Shown piece after piece: positions 17,699 through 26,809 of a stretch of DNA of 64,000 nt; the stretch's first letter is position 1; the number at the start of each line of letters is the position of its first letter. The position numbers and the translations under genes were made by a program. A model generated the notes under the pieces. The model did no database searches, was not told the DNA's origin, and saw nothing but the letters and a program-made list of their open reading frames with translations. Source of the DNA: Flammeovirgaceae bacterium 311 (GTDB lineage: Bacteria > Bacteroidota > Bacteroidia > Cytophagales > Cyclobacteriaceae). The stretch spans positions 4,046,501 through 4,110,500 of the forward strand of contig CP004371.1 in the NCBI GenBank assembly GCA_000597885.1. Direction: 5' to 3'.

Positions 17699-20005
17699 AT
17701 GACAAAGCTGCTGCCCCTTTTGATGCTACTTTTTTTTTCTGCTGGAGCCCGGGCGCAGGATGATATCCCTATCGGTAGCTGGCGAACGCATTTTTCTTAT
17801 GCTCAGGTGCATGAGGTGGCTCTGGCAGGCAGCAGGGTGTATGCAGCCAGTGAAAATGGCTTTTTTTACTATGATAAGCCCTCGAATGAAGTAGTAGAGC
17901 TGGGGCCGCTGCGTGGTTTTAGCGATGCGGGTGTAAGCACCCTTCAGTGGCAGGCACAAAGCAGTCTGTTATTGATTGGTTATGGCAGTGGTAATATAGA
18001 TCTGCTTCAGAACGGCAAGGTAATCAACATTCCCACCATCCGTAATGCAAACATAGCGGGGAGTAAAGCAATCCGTTCGGCTGCTTTTCGGGGAGATTCG
18101 GTGATTCTGGCCACAGATTATGGTATCAGTATTTTGCAGCTGCCGCAAGCCCGGCTGGCCGACAGCTACCTGAACCTGGGTCCGGAAGGCATAAGCGTAG
18201 AGGTTTATGGAGTAGCTGTTTTAGAAGATACTCTCTTTGCGGCTACCGACAGGGGCTTAATTGCCAACAGAATGAGCGGCAGTGTTAATCTGAATGATTT
18301 CAGGAGCTGGCGCCGCTGGGGTGCTGAAAGCGGGCTGCCGGAGGAGGGCACCCACTTTGTAGTGACCATCGGAGAGCAGCTGTGGTCGGCAAACAGGGCA
18401 GGAGGCCTTTATCAGAAATCGGGTGCCTTCTGGCTGCCTGCGGCTTTCAATGAAGCAGATAGCATTGTGGACCTGCAGGTGGCAGAAGCGGGCGATGCAC
18501 TGATTATTACAACCAGCCAGGCAGTTTATCGTTACCTGCCCGGGCAGCACACCTATTCAATAGTATCTTCGGAACCAATAAGGGAGCCCTTAACCGCTGT
18601 GCAGGATGCTGCCGGCATATATTGGGTTGGCGAAGCCTTTAATGGCCTGCTTACAAATGCAGAGGGGAGTTTTTCCCGCCGAAGCCCGGACGGCCCCATC
18701 AGTGATGCCGTCAGTGGTCTGCGGTATGCCTATGGCCAGGTGCTTGCGCTGTATGGAGGTTCTACTGCGAACGGAAATCCGCTGGGCAGAAGGGGCTTTA
18801 GCGCTTTTACCACCACCAGGGGCTGGACCAATTTCCATCCGCAGCAACGGGCAGGCGTTCTCCCAATGCCCGATGCACAGGATCTGGTAGCGGCTGCTTT
18901 TTCTACTGCTGATAACAGCTGGTATCTGGCTTCTTATGGGGATGGCTTGTTGTCGTGGCGGCCGGAGGATAATACTTTTACGCTCTACAGCCTGAATACA
19001 GAAGGGGTAAGCTTTTCGGGCTCCAGGGATTTGCCTGGCCGGGTGCTGCTAAGTGGAGTGGGTGTAGACAGAGGGGGCAGGGTATGGATGAGCAGCTACA
19101 ACAGCAACCGTCCTTTGCACCGTTTTAATCCTGCTGAATTGAGCTGGCAGGCCTACCTGGAGGGAAATACCACGGCAGCCGGGGCGCAACAGCTGATCAT
19201 ACCCTATACTAATGATATTTGGCTGCGGCTACGGCCCCGCCGGAATAATACAGAGGGTATTCTGGTGTTTAACCCTGAAAAACAGCCTGAGCTGCGCACA
19301 TTAAACGAGAATCTGGGCAGGGGAGGCCTCACCTCCAACCAGGTGTATAGCCTGCAGGAAGATCTGGAAGGAAGTGTTTGGGTAGGTACCCAGGATGGTG
19401 TTGTGTACGTGCCGAACCCTGCAGCAGTACTTACCCAAAATGATGTGGATGCGGCTTTGCCAATTTATCAGCAACGGCCCCTGCTGGACGAATCGCTTAT
19501 TACAGCCATTGCGGTAGATGGAGGCAACCGTAAATGGATTGGTACCCGCAGCGGCGTTTGGCTGGTGGGCGATGCCGGCGATACACTCTACCAGCATTTT
19601 ACTGCAGCAAACAGCCCGCTGCCCTCCAACAACATACTTGCCATTGCCATTCATCAGCAAACAGGGGAGGTGTTTATCGCTACCGACCAGGGCCTGGTAA
19701 GCTACCGCAGTGGCGCTACAGCCGGTGGCATTTCTCATGCTGCTGCCATTAAAATTTTTCCTAACCCGGTGCGCCCCGGCTACAGAGGGCAGGTGGGTAT
19801 TACCGGTCTGGTGCAGGACGCCGTGGTAAAAATTACAGATACCGCCGGTTACCTGGTGCGGGAGCTGGGGGCAGAAGGAGGAACCGCTGCCTGGGATTTA
19901 CGCGATAGCCGGGGGAATGAAGTTGCCACCGGTATATACCTGGTTTTTAGTGCCAATGCGCTGGGAACCGAGGCCCTGGTAGGGAAGCTGGCCGTTGTAC
20001 GGTAA
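17699..20005 (+). CDS. porZ: T9SS surface component PorZ
   Basis: A 768-residue secreted protein. Signal peptide about 1-20 (LLMLLFFSAGARAQ), then the characteristic DIPIGSWRTHFSYAQVHEVA start and two beta-propeller domains of two-component-regulator type (repeats such as DGLLSW, VWVGTQDGVVY, KWIGTRSGVW), then a C-terminal sorting-like domain (KIFPNPVRPGYRG, VKITDTAGYL, ATGIYLVF). This layout matches PorZ, part of the type IX attachment complex with PorU/PorV/PorQ, reported to deliver anionic LPS for cargo anchoring. The ATG at 17699 is preferred to an upstream in-frame ATG (17651) inside tdk, because only it leaves a clean signal peptide. PorZ supports the use of T9SS by this organism. Confidence 0.85.
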   Translation: MTKLLPLLMLLFFSAGARAQDDIPIGSWRTHFSYAQVHEVALAGSRVYAASENGFFYYDKPSNEVVELGPLRGFSDAGVSTLQWQAQSSLLLIGYGSGNIDLLQNGKVINIPTIRNANIAGSKAIRSAAFRGDSVILATDYGISILQLPQARLADSYLNLGPEGISVEVYGVAVLEDTLFAATDRGLIANRMSGSVNLNDFRSWRRWGAESGLPEEGTHFVVTIGEQLWSANRAGGLYQKSGAFWLPAAFNEADSIVDLQVAEAGDALIITTSQAVYRYLPGQHTYSIVSSEPIREPLTAVQDAAGIYWVGEAFNGLLTNAEGSFSRRSPDGPISDAVSGLRYAYGQVLALYGGSTANGNPLGRRGFSAFTTTRGWTNFHPQQRAGVLPMPDAQDLVAAAFSTADNSWYLASYGDGLLSWRPEDNTFTLYSLNTEGVSFSGSRDLPGRVLLSGVGVDRGGRVWMSSYNSNRPLHRFNPAELSWQAYLEGNTTAAGAQQLIIPYTNDIWLRLRPRRNNTEGILVFNPEKQPELRTLNENLGRGGLTSNQVYSLQEDLEGSVWVGTQDGVVYVPNPAAVLTQNDVDAALPIYQQRPLLDESLITAIAVDGGNRKWIGTRSGVWLVGDAGDTLYQHFTAANSPLPSNNILAIAIHQQTGEVFIATDQGLVSYRSGATAGGISHAAAIKIFPNPVRPGYRGQVGITGLVQDAVVKITDTAGYLVRELGAEGGTAAWDLRDSRGNEVATGIYLVFSANALGTEALVGKLAVVR

Positions 20006-20092
20006 AATCCTTTTTTGGAATGATAGGAGCCGGAAAATTGTTCTAACTATGTAAGAGCGCAGAGATTTTCAACCAGACATAGCCTAACAGAA

Positions 20093-20785
20093 ATGCTCCA
20101 TAAAACACGCGGAATTGTACTTAGCCATATTCGCTACCGCGAAACATCTATTATTGTAAAAATATACACAGAGGCGCTTGGCCTGCAGTCGTACATTGTA
20201 AATGGGGTGCGCAGCAGCGGTAATGCGCGTAGTGGCGGCAGCCGTATGGGGCTTTACCAGCCGCTTACCCTGCTGGAGCTGGTGGTGTATTACCAGGATA
20301 AGGCTGGCCTGCAGCGCATCAAAGAAATTAAGTGCTCCGATCCCTTTATGCAGCTGCCCATGGATTTTCAGAAAACGGGCATTGCCATGTTTTTAACTGA
20401 AATGCTGGGCAAGGTGATGAAGGGCGAAGAATCCAACCCGCAATTATTTCAGTTTTTGCACAGTTCTATCCGGATACTCGATAGCCAGCAGGGAGGAGTC
20501 CAGAATTTTCACCTGCAGTTTTTGCTGAAACTATCGGGCTACCTTGGTTTTGCCACGCCTTCGGCAGATGATTTCCTGGTAGAGGTGGGCCCGTATATTT
20601 CTGCCGATGCCACAGACCGTGAAGCAGTAGAGCGACTGCTCCTGGAACCTTATGGCAGCTCCATTCCGCTTAATGGAGAGCGGCGCCGGCATGTGCTGCA
20701 GCTTATTCTGCAGTTTTACCGCCTGCATGTGGCCGATTTTGGCGAACTAAAGTCTCTGCCGGTGCTGCAGGAAATGCAGGCGTAA
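20093..20785 (+). CDS. recO: DNA repair protein RecO
   Basis: A 230-residue RecO. The N-terminal OB-fold starts with HKTRGIVLSHIRYRETSIIVKIYTEALG, followed by the helical C-terminal domain. RecO works with RecR/RecF to load RecA on SSB-coated gaps. The zinc-binding Cys quartet of some RecO proteins is absent, common in Bacteroidota. It lies 87 bp after porZ and 3 bp before hemW, so it is probably in the same transcript. Confidence 0.92.
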   Translation: MLHKTRGIVLSHIRYRETSIIVKIYTEALGLQSYIVNGVRSSGNARSGGSRMGLYQPLTLLELVVYYQDKAGLQRIKEIKCSDPFMQLPMDFQKTGIAMFLTEMLGKVMKGEESNPQLFQFLHSSIRILDSQQGGVQNFHLQFLLKLSGYLGFATPSADDFLVEVGPYISADATDREAVERLLLEPYGSSIPLNGERRRHVLQLILQFYRLHVADFGELKSLPVLQEMQA

Positions 20786-20788
20786 TCC

Positions 20789-21916
20789 ATGGCTGGAATC
20801 TACTTACATATCCCTTTTTGCCGCCAGGCATGCTTCTATTGCGACTTTCACTTCAGCACTAACCTGAAGCCAAAGCAGGCTTTGCTGCAGGCCCTGCACC
20901 AGGAGGCTAGCATGCAGCAGCATTACCTGTCCGGAGAGCTGGTAGAAACCGTTTATTTTGGGGGCGGCACACCTTCCCTGCTTGAGGCAGAAGAGACAGG
21001 AAGTCTGCTGCAGCACCTGCAGCAACTTTTTAATATAAAGGAAGGGGCCGAAATTACCCTGGAAGCCAATCCTGATGATCTGACGCAGGAAAAGCTGCAG
21101 GCCCTGCGCCAGCTGGGGGTAAACCGTCTGAGTATAGGCATCCAAACCTTCTCCCAGCCGGTGCTGCAGGGGCTGAACCGGGCGCATACTGCAGCGCAGG
21201 CCCATGCCTGTGTGCCACTGGCCCGTGCTGCAGGCTTTAATAACATTAGTATAGACCTGATGTATGGCCTGCCCGGGCAAACAGAGGAGATCTGGCAGCA
21301 GGATCTGGCGCTGGCCCTTGCACTACGGCCCGAGCATATATCGGCCTACTGCCTTACCATAGAGCCTAAAACTGCCTTTGGCAAATGGACAGAGCGGGGG
21401 CAGCTGCACCCACCTGGCGAAGAAGTAGGCGAACAGCAATACCTGATGCTCACCCAAGCCCTGCTACAGGCGGGCTACGAGCATTACGAGGTGTCGAATT
21501 TTAGCCTGCCGGGCTACCATTCCCGCCATAATACCGCATACTGGCTGCAAAAAAAATACCTGGGGCTGGGGCCGGGGGCTCATTCCTACAACCTGGATTC
21601 CCGGCAATACAACATCCGCAACAACGCACTCTATATTAAAAAGCTGCAGGTGGGAGAACTGGCCCAGGAGGGGGAGATCCTGAAGCGCGAGGATCACATT
21701 AATGAATACCTGATGACGGGCCTTCGAACCAGCTGGGGAATAGACCTGCAGTATCTAAAAGACCAGTGGCAGCACGATCTGCAGCATCAGAATCAGGGTT
21801 ACCTGCAGGAGATGCAGGCAAGGGGCCAGGCCAGGGTGGAGAACAACCGCCTGTTTCTTACAGAAGAAGGCCGGCTGCTGGCCGATGAAATTACCGCCAG
21901 GCTATTTATTGTGTAA
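20789..21916 (+). CDS. hemW: Radical SAM heme chaperone HemW
   Basis: A 375-residue radical SAM protein. The cluster motif CRQACFYC (C11, C15, C18) and the following F are typical of HemW, and GGGTPSLLE and the C-terminal HemN_C-like part with LMTGLRTSWGID support it. HemW binds heme and delivers it to apoproteins; it is often misannotated as coproporphyrinogen III oxidase, which has a different Cys pattern. The start follows recO by 3 bp. Another heme gene in the window is hemB. Confidence 0.93.
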   Translation: MAGIYLHIPFCRQACFYCDFHFSTNLKPKQALLQALHQEASMQQHYLSGELVETVYFGGGTPSLLEAEETGSLLQHLQQLFNIKEGAEITLEANPDDLTQEKLQALRQLGVNRLSIGIQTFSQPVLQGLNRAHTAAQAHACVPLARAAGFNNISIDLMYGLPGQTEEIWQQDLALALALRPEHISAYCLTIEPKTAFGKWTERGQLHPPGEEVGEQQYLMLTQALLQAGYEHYEVSNFSLPGYHSRHNTAYWLQKKYLGLGPGAHSYNLDSRQYNIRNNALYIKKLQVGELAQEGEILKREDHINEYLMTGLRTSWGIDLQYLKDQWQHDLQHQNQGYLQEMQARGQARVENNRLFLTEEGRLLADEITARLFIV

Positions 21917-22058
21917 GCTTAAAGCATCAGCAGGCGCTGAAACCTTAAAAAACAGCATAAATTTGCTCCAGGCTTTTGATGCGCGTATAAATGAGGCACT
22001 TTTCGGAAGAAATTATTATATCTTTAGGGGCTATAATTACCAAACAACCGGTTCTGGC

Positions 22059-22418
22059 ATGAGCAGCGAGGAAAAAAAGATCTTCTTTCTTTTAAAGAGC
22101 ATCATTTTTCATTACCACGGCCTTGATGAAGAAGAGCAGCAACTGCTGCGTGAATCGGCTGAGGAGTTGAAGGGTGATGAGGAGCTGAACTGGGCGCAGG
22201 AGTTTGTTGCTCAGGACTACCTCTCTGCCTTCGACCGTGCCCGCACCTTTCTGCAAAGCGTAGAACTTGCCCCCGAGAAAAAGCTCGATTACCTCTATCG
22301 GGTCTGGAAAGCCAATAATGCCAAAGGCTATATTACTGAAATGGAAGCAACAGGTATGCTGCGCCTGGCCAGAGACTGGCAGCTGGAAGCAGACCTGATG
22401 AAGCTGGTAAGAGGCTAG
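22059..22418 (+). CDS. Small TerB-like acidic helical protein
   Basis: A 119-residue acidic, all-alpha cytoplasmic protein starting MSSEEKKIFFLLKSIIFHYHGLDEEEQ. The pattern of a LDEEE turn and following helices resembles the TerB fold (tellurite-resistance family), but the metal-binding acidic residues cannot be confirmed by eye. The frame is open upstream into hemW (to 21885), but the ATG at 22059 is preferred: the upstream part is poor in family-like sequence and would overlap hemW. It is 142 bp after hemW and may have its own promoter. Confidence 0.55.
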   Translation: MSSEEKKIFFLLKSIIFHYHGLDEEEQQLLRESAEELKGDEELNWAQEFVAQDYLSAFDRARTFLQSVELAPEKKLDYLYRVWKANNAKGYITEMEATGMLRLARDWQLEADLMKLVRG

Positions 22419-22692
22419 TACTACAAATAAAGCTCTTTTATATTGCCTGTACTTCTGCCTGCGTTTTCTGCCTCTAGTTCACCATTCTCTAAAATCTGCT
22501 TTTGTACCGCTGATCAGCGGAATTAATTTTTCCGCAGCTGCGTATTATTTCCATAAGCTTCAATTTCCTCAATACAGCAGCCATAAAGACACCTACTAAG
22601 CAGCTAAATCCCTGTATATTCAGTCAGGTAGTGCTGTGCATTTATTTACACCGGTACCTGTTATTAATTTTCTAATCTATACAAGATATATT

Positions 22693-23880
22693 ATGCATAT
22701 AAAAAGGATTGTAGTGTTGGTTATGGGCTTCTTTACTCTTTCTTCTGGAGTGGCTGAAGCGCAAAAGAAAAAGCCTATTGACAAAAAAGCTACCAGAGAA
22801 ACCAAAGCCCTGTACAAAAACCTAGGTAAGCTCTCGAAAAACCACACCCTTTTTGGCCACCAGCATGCAACCGAATATGGCCATGGCTGGTATGGAGATG
22901 AAGACCGTTCAGATGTAAAATCAGTTACCGGATCGCATCCGGCAGTGATTGGTGTAGACATAATGGGTTTCTCCGGCCGCTCGCCCGAGGAAATTCAAAG
23001 AGCAAAGGAAAGCCTAAGAAAGAATGTGATAGATACCTACAACCGCGGTGGGGTAACCACCATTGCCTGGCACTTTTCCAACCCGGTATCAGGAGGTAGT
23101 TTCTACTGGAAAGATTCTGTATCGTTGCCTGCAGTAAAGTACATTATTCCCGGTGGTGAAGCCCACGAACAGTACAAGGAAATTTTAAGAGGCCTTGGTG
23201 AATGGGCACACAGCATCCGGGGAGCAGACGGAAAGCTGGCTCCTGTAATTTTTCGCCCCTATCATGAATTTGATGGTGGCTGGTTCTGGTGGGGCAAGCC
23301 GCATGCTACCCGTGAGGAATTTATTTCGTTGTGGCGCTTTACAGTATCGTACCTGAGAGACAGCCTGGATGTGCATAATTTTATCTATGCGTTTTCGCCC
23401 GATAATAAGTTTAACACTGAAGCAGAATTTCTGGAGCGATACCCCGGTGATGAGTGGGTGGATATGGTTGGCATGGACAATTATGCAGATCTAGGCCGTG
23501 ACCGCTACGCCATTGATACGGCTGCCATGAAACTGAAAATTGTTTCTGATTATGCCATCAAGGCAGGCAAGCTGGCTGCTTTTACCGAAACAGGCCTGGA
23601 ATCCATACCTGACACTACCTGGTGGACCCAAACGCTGCTGAAAACAATGAAGGCTCAGGACATGCGGCTCGCTTATGTGCTGGTTTGGCGAAACGATGTG
23701 AGAAGCCCTACCCACTACTACGCCCCTTATCCCGGGCAGGTAAGTGTTCCTGATTTTATAAGGTTCTATCACGACCCCTACACGCTTTTCGAAAAAGATC
23801 TGAAGAACATTTATAATAAAAAGAAAAAATATCTGCGGCCGGCAGAACAAAAAGTGTCTGTCAGTAGCAGTATTGAATAA
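22693..23880 (+). CDS. Secreted GH26 beta-mannanase-like enzyme
   Basis: A 395-residue glycoside hydrolase family 26 protein, starting MHIKRIVVLVMGF with a signal peptide ending near VAEAQ (residue 24). The acid/base Glu is E192 in FRPYHEFDGGWFWWG and the nucleophile Glu is E299 in AAFTETG; both are canonical. Expected activity is endo-beta-1,4-mannan hydrolysis. There is no sorting domain or SusCD pair next to it, so it is not within a classic PUL. An earlier in-frame ATG (22636) would add residues that spoil the signal peptide. Confidence 0.9.
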   Translation: MHIKRIVVLVMGFFTLSSGVAEAQKKKPIDKKATRETKALYKNLGKLSKNHTLFGHQHATEYGHGWYGDEDRSDVKSVTGSHPAVIGVDIMGFSGRSPEEIQRAKESLRKNVIDTYNRGGVTTIAWHFSNPVSGGSFYWKDSVSLPAVKYIIPGGEAHEQYKEILRGLGEWAHSIRGADGKLAPVIFRPYHEFDGGWFWWGKPHATREEFISLWRFTVSYLRDSLDVHNFIYAFSPDNKFNTEAEFLERYPGDEWVDMVGMDNYADLGRDRYAIDTAAMKLKIVSDYAIKAGKLAAFTETGLESIPDTTWWTQTLLKTMKAQDMRLAYVLVWRNDVRSPTHYYAPYPGQVSVPDFIRFYHDPYTLFEKDLKNIYNKKKKYLRPAEQKVSVSSSIE

Positions 23881-23916
23881 GCACCAGTTGCATCAGCTTC
23901 GGTGCAGAAGATGAAT

Positions 23917-23952
23917 AAAAGCCCTTCCAGCAGCTGCAGGAAGGGATTTTTC
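23917..23952 (+). terminator. Intrinsic terminator, bidirectional
   Basis: CCCTTCC (23922-23928) pairs with GGAAGGG (23939-23945) around a loop that itself contains CAGCTG; a T run follows on the plus strand and TTTT on the minus strand. It separates the mannanase from the convergent response regulator. Confidence 0.8.
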
Positions 23953-23989
23953 TATTTAGTACATATGTACAATGTACAGTACAGATATA

Positions 23990-24745
23990 TTAAAGGCTCA
24001 TCATTTCTTTAAAACGGGTGGCCTGGCGGCGGCTAACCTCTACTTTTTCGCCTCCCTGCAGGGTTACCATTAAACCACCGTTAAACCAGGGCTCAATGTT
24101 CTCTACCCAGTTCAGGTTTATCATATGTTTGCGGTTGGCTCTGAAAAATACCTTATCATCAAGCCGCTCGTCGAGGGCATTGAGTGATTTGTGGATCATG
24201 GGTTTGTAGTGATCGAAATATACTTTTATATAGTTGCCATCACTTTCGAAAAGGCGCACCTTGCTTAGGCGTACAAACCAGCAACGGTCTCCGTCTTTTA
24301 CAAATACCTGGTCGTCGGGCCCCAGTTTATGTTGTCTGGGAGCGGCCAGCTGCGGATCATCCTCTTCCTCATCGTCTTTGTCGCGGCCGTTCTCGCTGGC
24401 CAGGACTCCTAATTTCTTAATGCTTTCCTGCAGGCGCTCGGGCTGCACGGGTTTCAGCAGATAATCCAGGGCACTTACCTCAAATGCTTTCAGGGCATAC
24501 TCATCGTAGGCGGTGGTGAAAATAACGGTTGGTACCTTATCCAGCATTTCCAGCAGGTCAAAGCCGGTTTTACCGGGCATTTGAATATCCAGAAACAGCA
24601 GGTCGGGCTGCAACTCTTTTATTTTTTCATAGGCATCATCGGCATTCACTGCTTCGCCTACCACTTCTACTTCGTGGTGCTCTGCCAGGAGCGACATCAG
24701 CTCTTTACGGGCCAGTCGTTCGTCGTCTACGATAAGGGCTTTCAT
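23990..24745 (-). CDS. LytTR-family response regulator
   Basis: A 251-residue regulator: receiver domain (about 1-120) with DDER and phospho-acceptor D53 (LFLDIQMPGKTGFD), a charged linker (DKDDEEEDD), and a LytTR DNA-binding domain (about 145-250) with VRLSKVRLFESDGNYIKVY and the ending FKEMMSL. It is the output partner of the histidine kinase immediately upstream; the kinase stop and this ATG are 4 bp apart. LytTR pairs in Bacteroidota regulate small, often adjacent target sets. Targets here are unknown. Confidence 0.95.
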   Translation of the reverse strand: MKALIVDDERLARKELMSLLAEHHEVEVVGEAVNADDAYEKIKELQPDLLFLDIQMPGKTGFDLLEMLDKVPTVIFTTAYDEYALKAFEVSALDYLLKPVQPERLQESIKKLGVLASENGRDKDDEEEDDPQLAAPRQHKLGPDDQVFVKDGDRCWFVRLSKVRLFESDGNYIKVYFDHYKPMIHKSLNALDERLDDKVFFRANRKHMINLNWVENIEPWFNGGLMVTLQGGEKVEVSRRQATRFKEMMSL

Positions 24746-24749
24746 ATGG

Positions 24750-25769
24750 TTAGTGTTGAGGGATTATCAGTTCGGTGAGTACGGTTTTGTCGTTTTCGTT
24801 TTTAATGCTAAAATGTGCACGGTGGCCGTAGAGGAGTGTTAAGCGCTGTTTGGTATTGGTAAGCCCAACACCACTTCCATTTTTTTTCTTTACGCCGTTA
24901 ACGTATTGCCCGCTGTTGCGCACACACACATGCAGTTTTTGATCTTTTACAAGGGCATCTATGTGCACAATGCCACCATCAATCAGATTAGAGATGCCGT
25001 GTTTAATACCATTTTCTACCAGGGTCTGCAGCATCATGGGGGGCACCTGAAACTCGCTGGCCTCCGGACTAATGTTGTACTGGATACGCAGCCGTTCCTC
25101 GAAACGGATTCCCTCCAGGGCCAGGTAGTCTTTTACAGTTTGCAGCTCGTCCTGAAACCGAACCAGACTGCGCTTGTCCATCACCAGGGAATTGCGAAGA
25201 ATATTGCTAAGCTGGGTAATGGCTTTTTTAGATTTCTGCGGGTCTTCGTCTACCAGGGCACGGATGCTGTTAAGGGCATTAAAAATAAAGTGCGGGTTGA
25301 GCTGCGATTTAAGACGGTTCAGGGTCATTTCAGTTAGGGCTGCCTCATATCTCAGGGTAGCATTGTAACGCTCAACATAATGATAGGCAATGTATATAAC
25401 GCACCAGATAAAGAGGATGGTCATGTGGGTCAGGATGTTGAGCAGGGCCGGAGTTAAATCCAGGCCTGCTGCCAGGTTATCCTGCAGGTAGAGGGTTGCC
25501 AGCTGCAGGAAATCCACCAGAATACTCATGATCAGGATGGCCACAATAATGCGGGGCACCAGCCTGCCTGTGGAAAGCTTCAGCCACCTGCGCCTGTGTA
25601 TCCATAGCCGGAAGACATGGGTAACCAGCATGGTATAGAGCACAGTAAGAAATACGCCTACAACCTGCTCCGGGCTGGTTCCATTCAGCAGTAAAAAGAA
25701 GATATTGATGATGCCATACAGCGACCAACCTCCTAATTGACAAATCCAGTAAACAGTATTGCGCGTCAT
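24750..25769 (-). CDS. LytS/AgrC-like sensor histidine kinase
   Basis: A 339-residue membrane kinase. Four hydrophobic segments lie in the first 130 residues (such as WSLYGIINIFFLLLN and PRIIVAILIMSIL), with no large extracytoplasmic domain. The His_kinase (PF06580) domain follows, with H160 in SQLNPHFIFNALNSIRALV, then HATPase motifs (TLVENGIKHGI and GSGVGLTNTKQRL). It phosphorylates the LytTR regulator that follows it. With so little periplasmic sequence it probably senses a membrane or lipid-borne signal. Confidence 0.94.
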   Translation of the reverse strand: MTRNTVYWICQLGGWSLYGIINIFFLLLNGTSPEQVVGVFLTVLYTMLVTHVFRLWIHRRRWLKLSTGRLVPRIIVAILIMSILVDFLQLATLYLQDNLAAGLDLTPALLNILTHMTILFIWCVIYIAYHYVERYNATLRYEAALTEMTLNRLKSQLNPHFIFNALNSIRALVDEDPQKSKKAITQLSNILRNSLVMDKRSLVRFQDELQTVKDYLALEGIRFEERLRIQYNISPEASEFQVPPMMLQTLVENGIKHGISNLIDGGIVHIDALVKDQKLHVCVRNSGQYVNGVKKKNGSGVGLTNTKQRLTLLYGHRAHFSIKNENDKTVLTELIIPQH

Positions 25770-26447
25770 GAGTCTTGAGCAAACAGAAATGTTATCTTAA
25801 ATTTAATGCTTACCCCTCATATTTAAAAGCATATTGGTATGAGAGGCAATAGGATTGGCTGAATGGGAGAATAGATTGATGATCAATACTGTTGGCAGGA
25901 GTAGAACTAATCTGACCAGAGCCATACTCCGCTGCAGCTTACTGTGTTGGAGCCGGGGGGATCTCTCACACATTTGATCACCCCTAAGCGGCAGGTGGGT
26001 AGAGCAGCCTGTAATTGCTGATTCCTTACTACAAATAACTGTTAGATGAACGGAAGATGAACCCTTATAAATCAGCTGGAGAAAAGCAGGCTTTTTGGTG
26101 GTAATAATTTTCTCTTGTTACATTTAGTCATTAAAAAAGCATCTCCAGCCGGAGATGCCTTATTGATAAAATATGTGAAGAGGATTTACTACTTTTTTAT
26201 CTCGTTAAATGTTTAGAAGCTGCTTTTAACAACACCAGCAAGTGCCGGGCTTAAACTAATATTGCTTTTTAGTTCCTAATATTACAATACAGGCTTTGAA
26301 GCATGCTTTTAGTCAATTTCAATCGATTTCGGCCATACTTTCGATATACTATGTTAGCAAGTTAATAATAAAATTAAGAAAATCCATTTTTTGCTAAATA
26401 AAAATTCTGATTAAAGGCATAAAGTCGAAATAAAATATTGCAAACGT
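25770..26447. other. Intergenic region, no gene seen
   Basis: Between the kinase start and the receptor fragment no gene is supported on either strand. The only structured item is the hairpin at 26132-26158. The kinase promoter must be in the first 100 bp, but no exact TAnnTTTG was found. Confidence 0.5.
26132..26158 (-). terminator. Orphan leftward terminator hairpin
   Basis: GCATCTCC (26139-26146) and GGAGATGC (26151-26158) pair over a 4-base loop. Reading leftward the stem is followed by six T; rightward it lacks a T run. No intact leftward gene lies directly to its right, so it may be left from lost sequence. Confidence 0.6.
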
Positions 26448-26726
26448 TTGAAAAATTGCAATAAGCCTATTTTTCTTACATCATTGCTGAAGGTGCCAAT
26501 GGAAGAAAAGCTGGATGTATACTCTCCTAAATACACCACCGATCTGGCGGTGGCCAGAAGATTGGGAGACAATGTAACCCTTACGCTTGGAGCCACCAAT
26601 ATTTTCGATGTTTATCCTGATGAGCAAAACCCAGCCTTTACCGGATCTGGCGGCCTGTGAGATCCTGTTCAAATGGGTTTTACCGGCACCTTTGGGTATG
26701 GCCATCTGCGCTTTCCAATAGATTAA
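26448..26726 (+). pseudogene. C-terminal fragment of a TonB-dependent receptor
   Basis: Only the last barrel strands of a TonB-dependent outer-membrane receptor remain: VYSPKYTTDLAVARRLGDNV, then LGATNIFDVYPDEQNP, a typical receptor C-terminus. A TGA at 26658-26660 interrupts the frame where Trp (TGG) is likely; the same frame continues DPVQMGFTGTFGYGHLRFPID to a TAA at 26724-26726, as expected for the last strand. The plug and most of the barrel are absent, so it is non-functional. It lies between two sensory gene groups. Confidence 0.8.
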
Positions 26727-26743
26727 CGCCAGGTGCCATATTA

Positions 26744-26779
26744 AAAAAGAGTCTGTCAATTAATGGGAAGACTCTTTTT
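26744..26779. terminator. Bidirectional terminator hairpin
   Basis: AAAAAGAGTCT (26744-26754) and AGACTCTTTTT (26769-26779) are perfect complements with a 14-base loop. It sits between the receptor fragment and the convergent PAS kinase and can serve both strands. Confidence 0.8.
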
Positions 26780-26809
26780 GTGTAATACATGATTTGTAAA
26801 ATAACAAGA

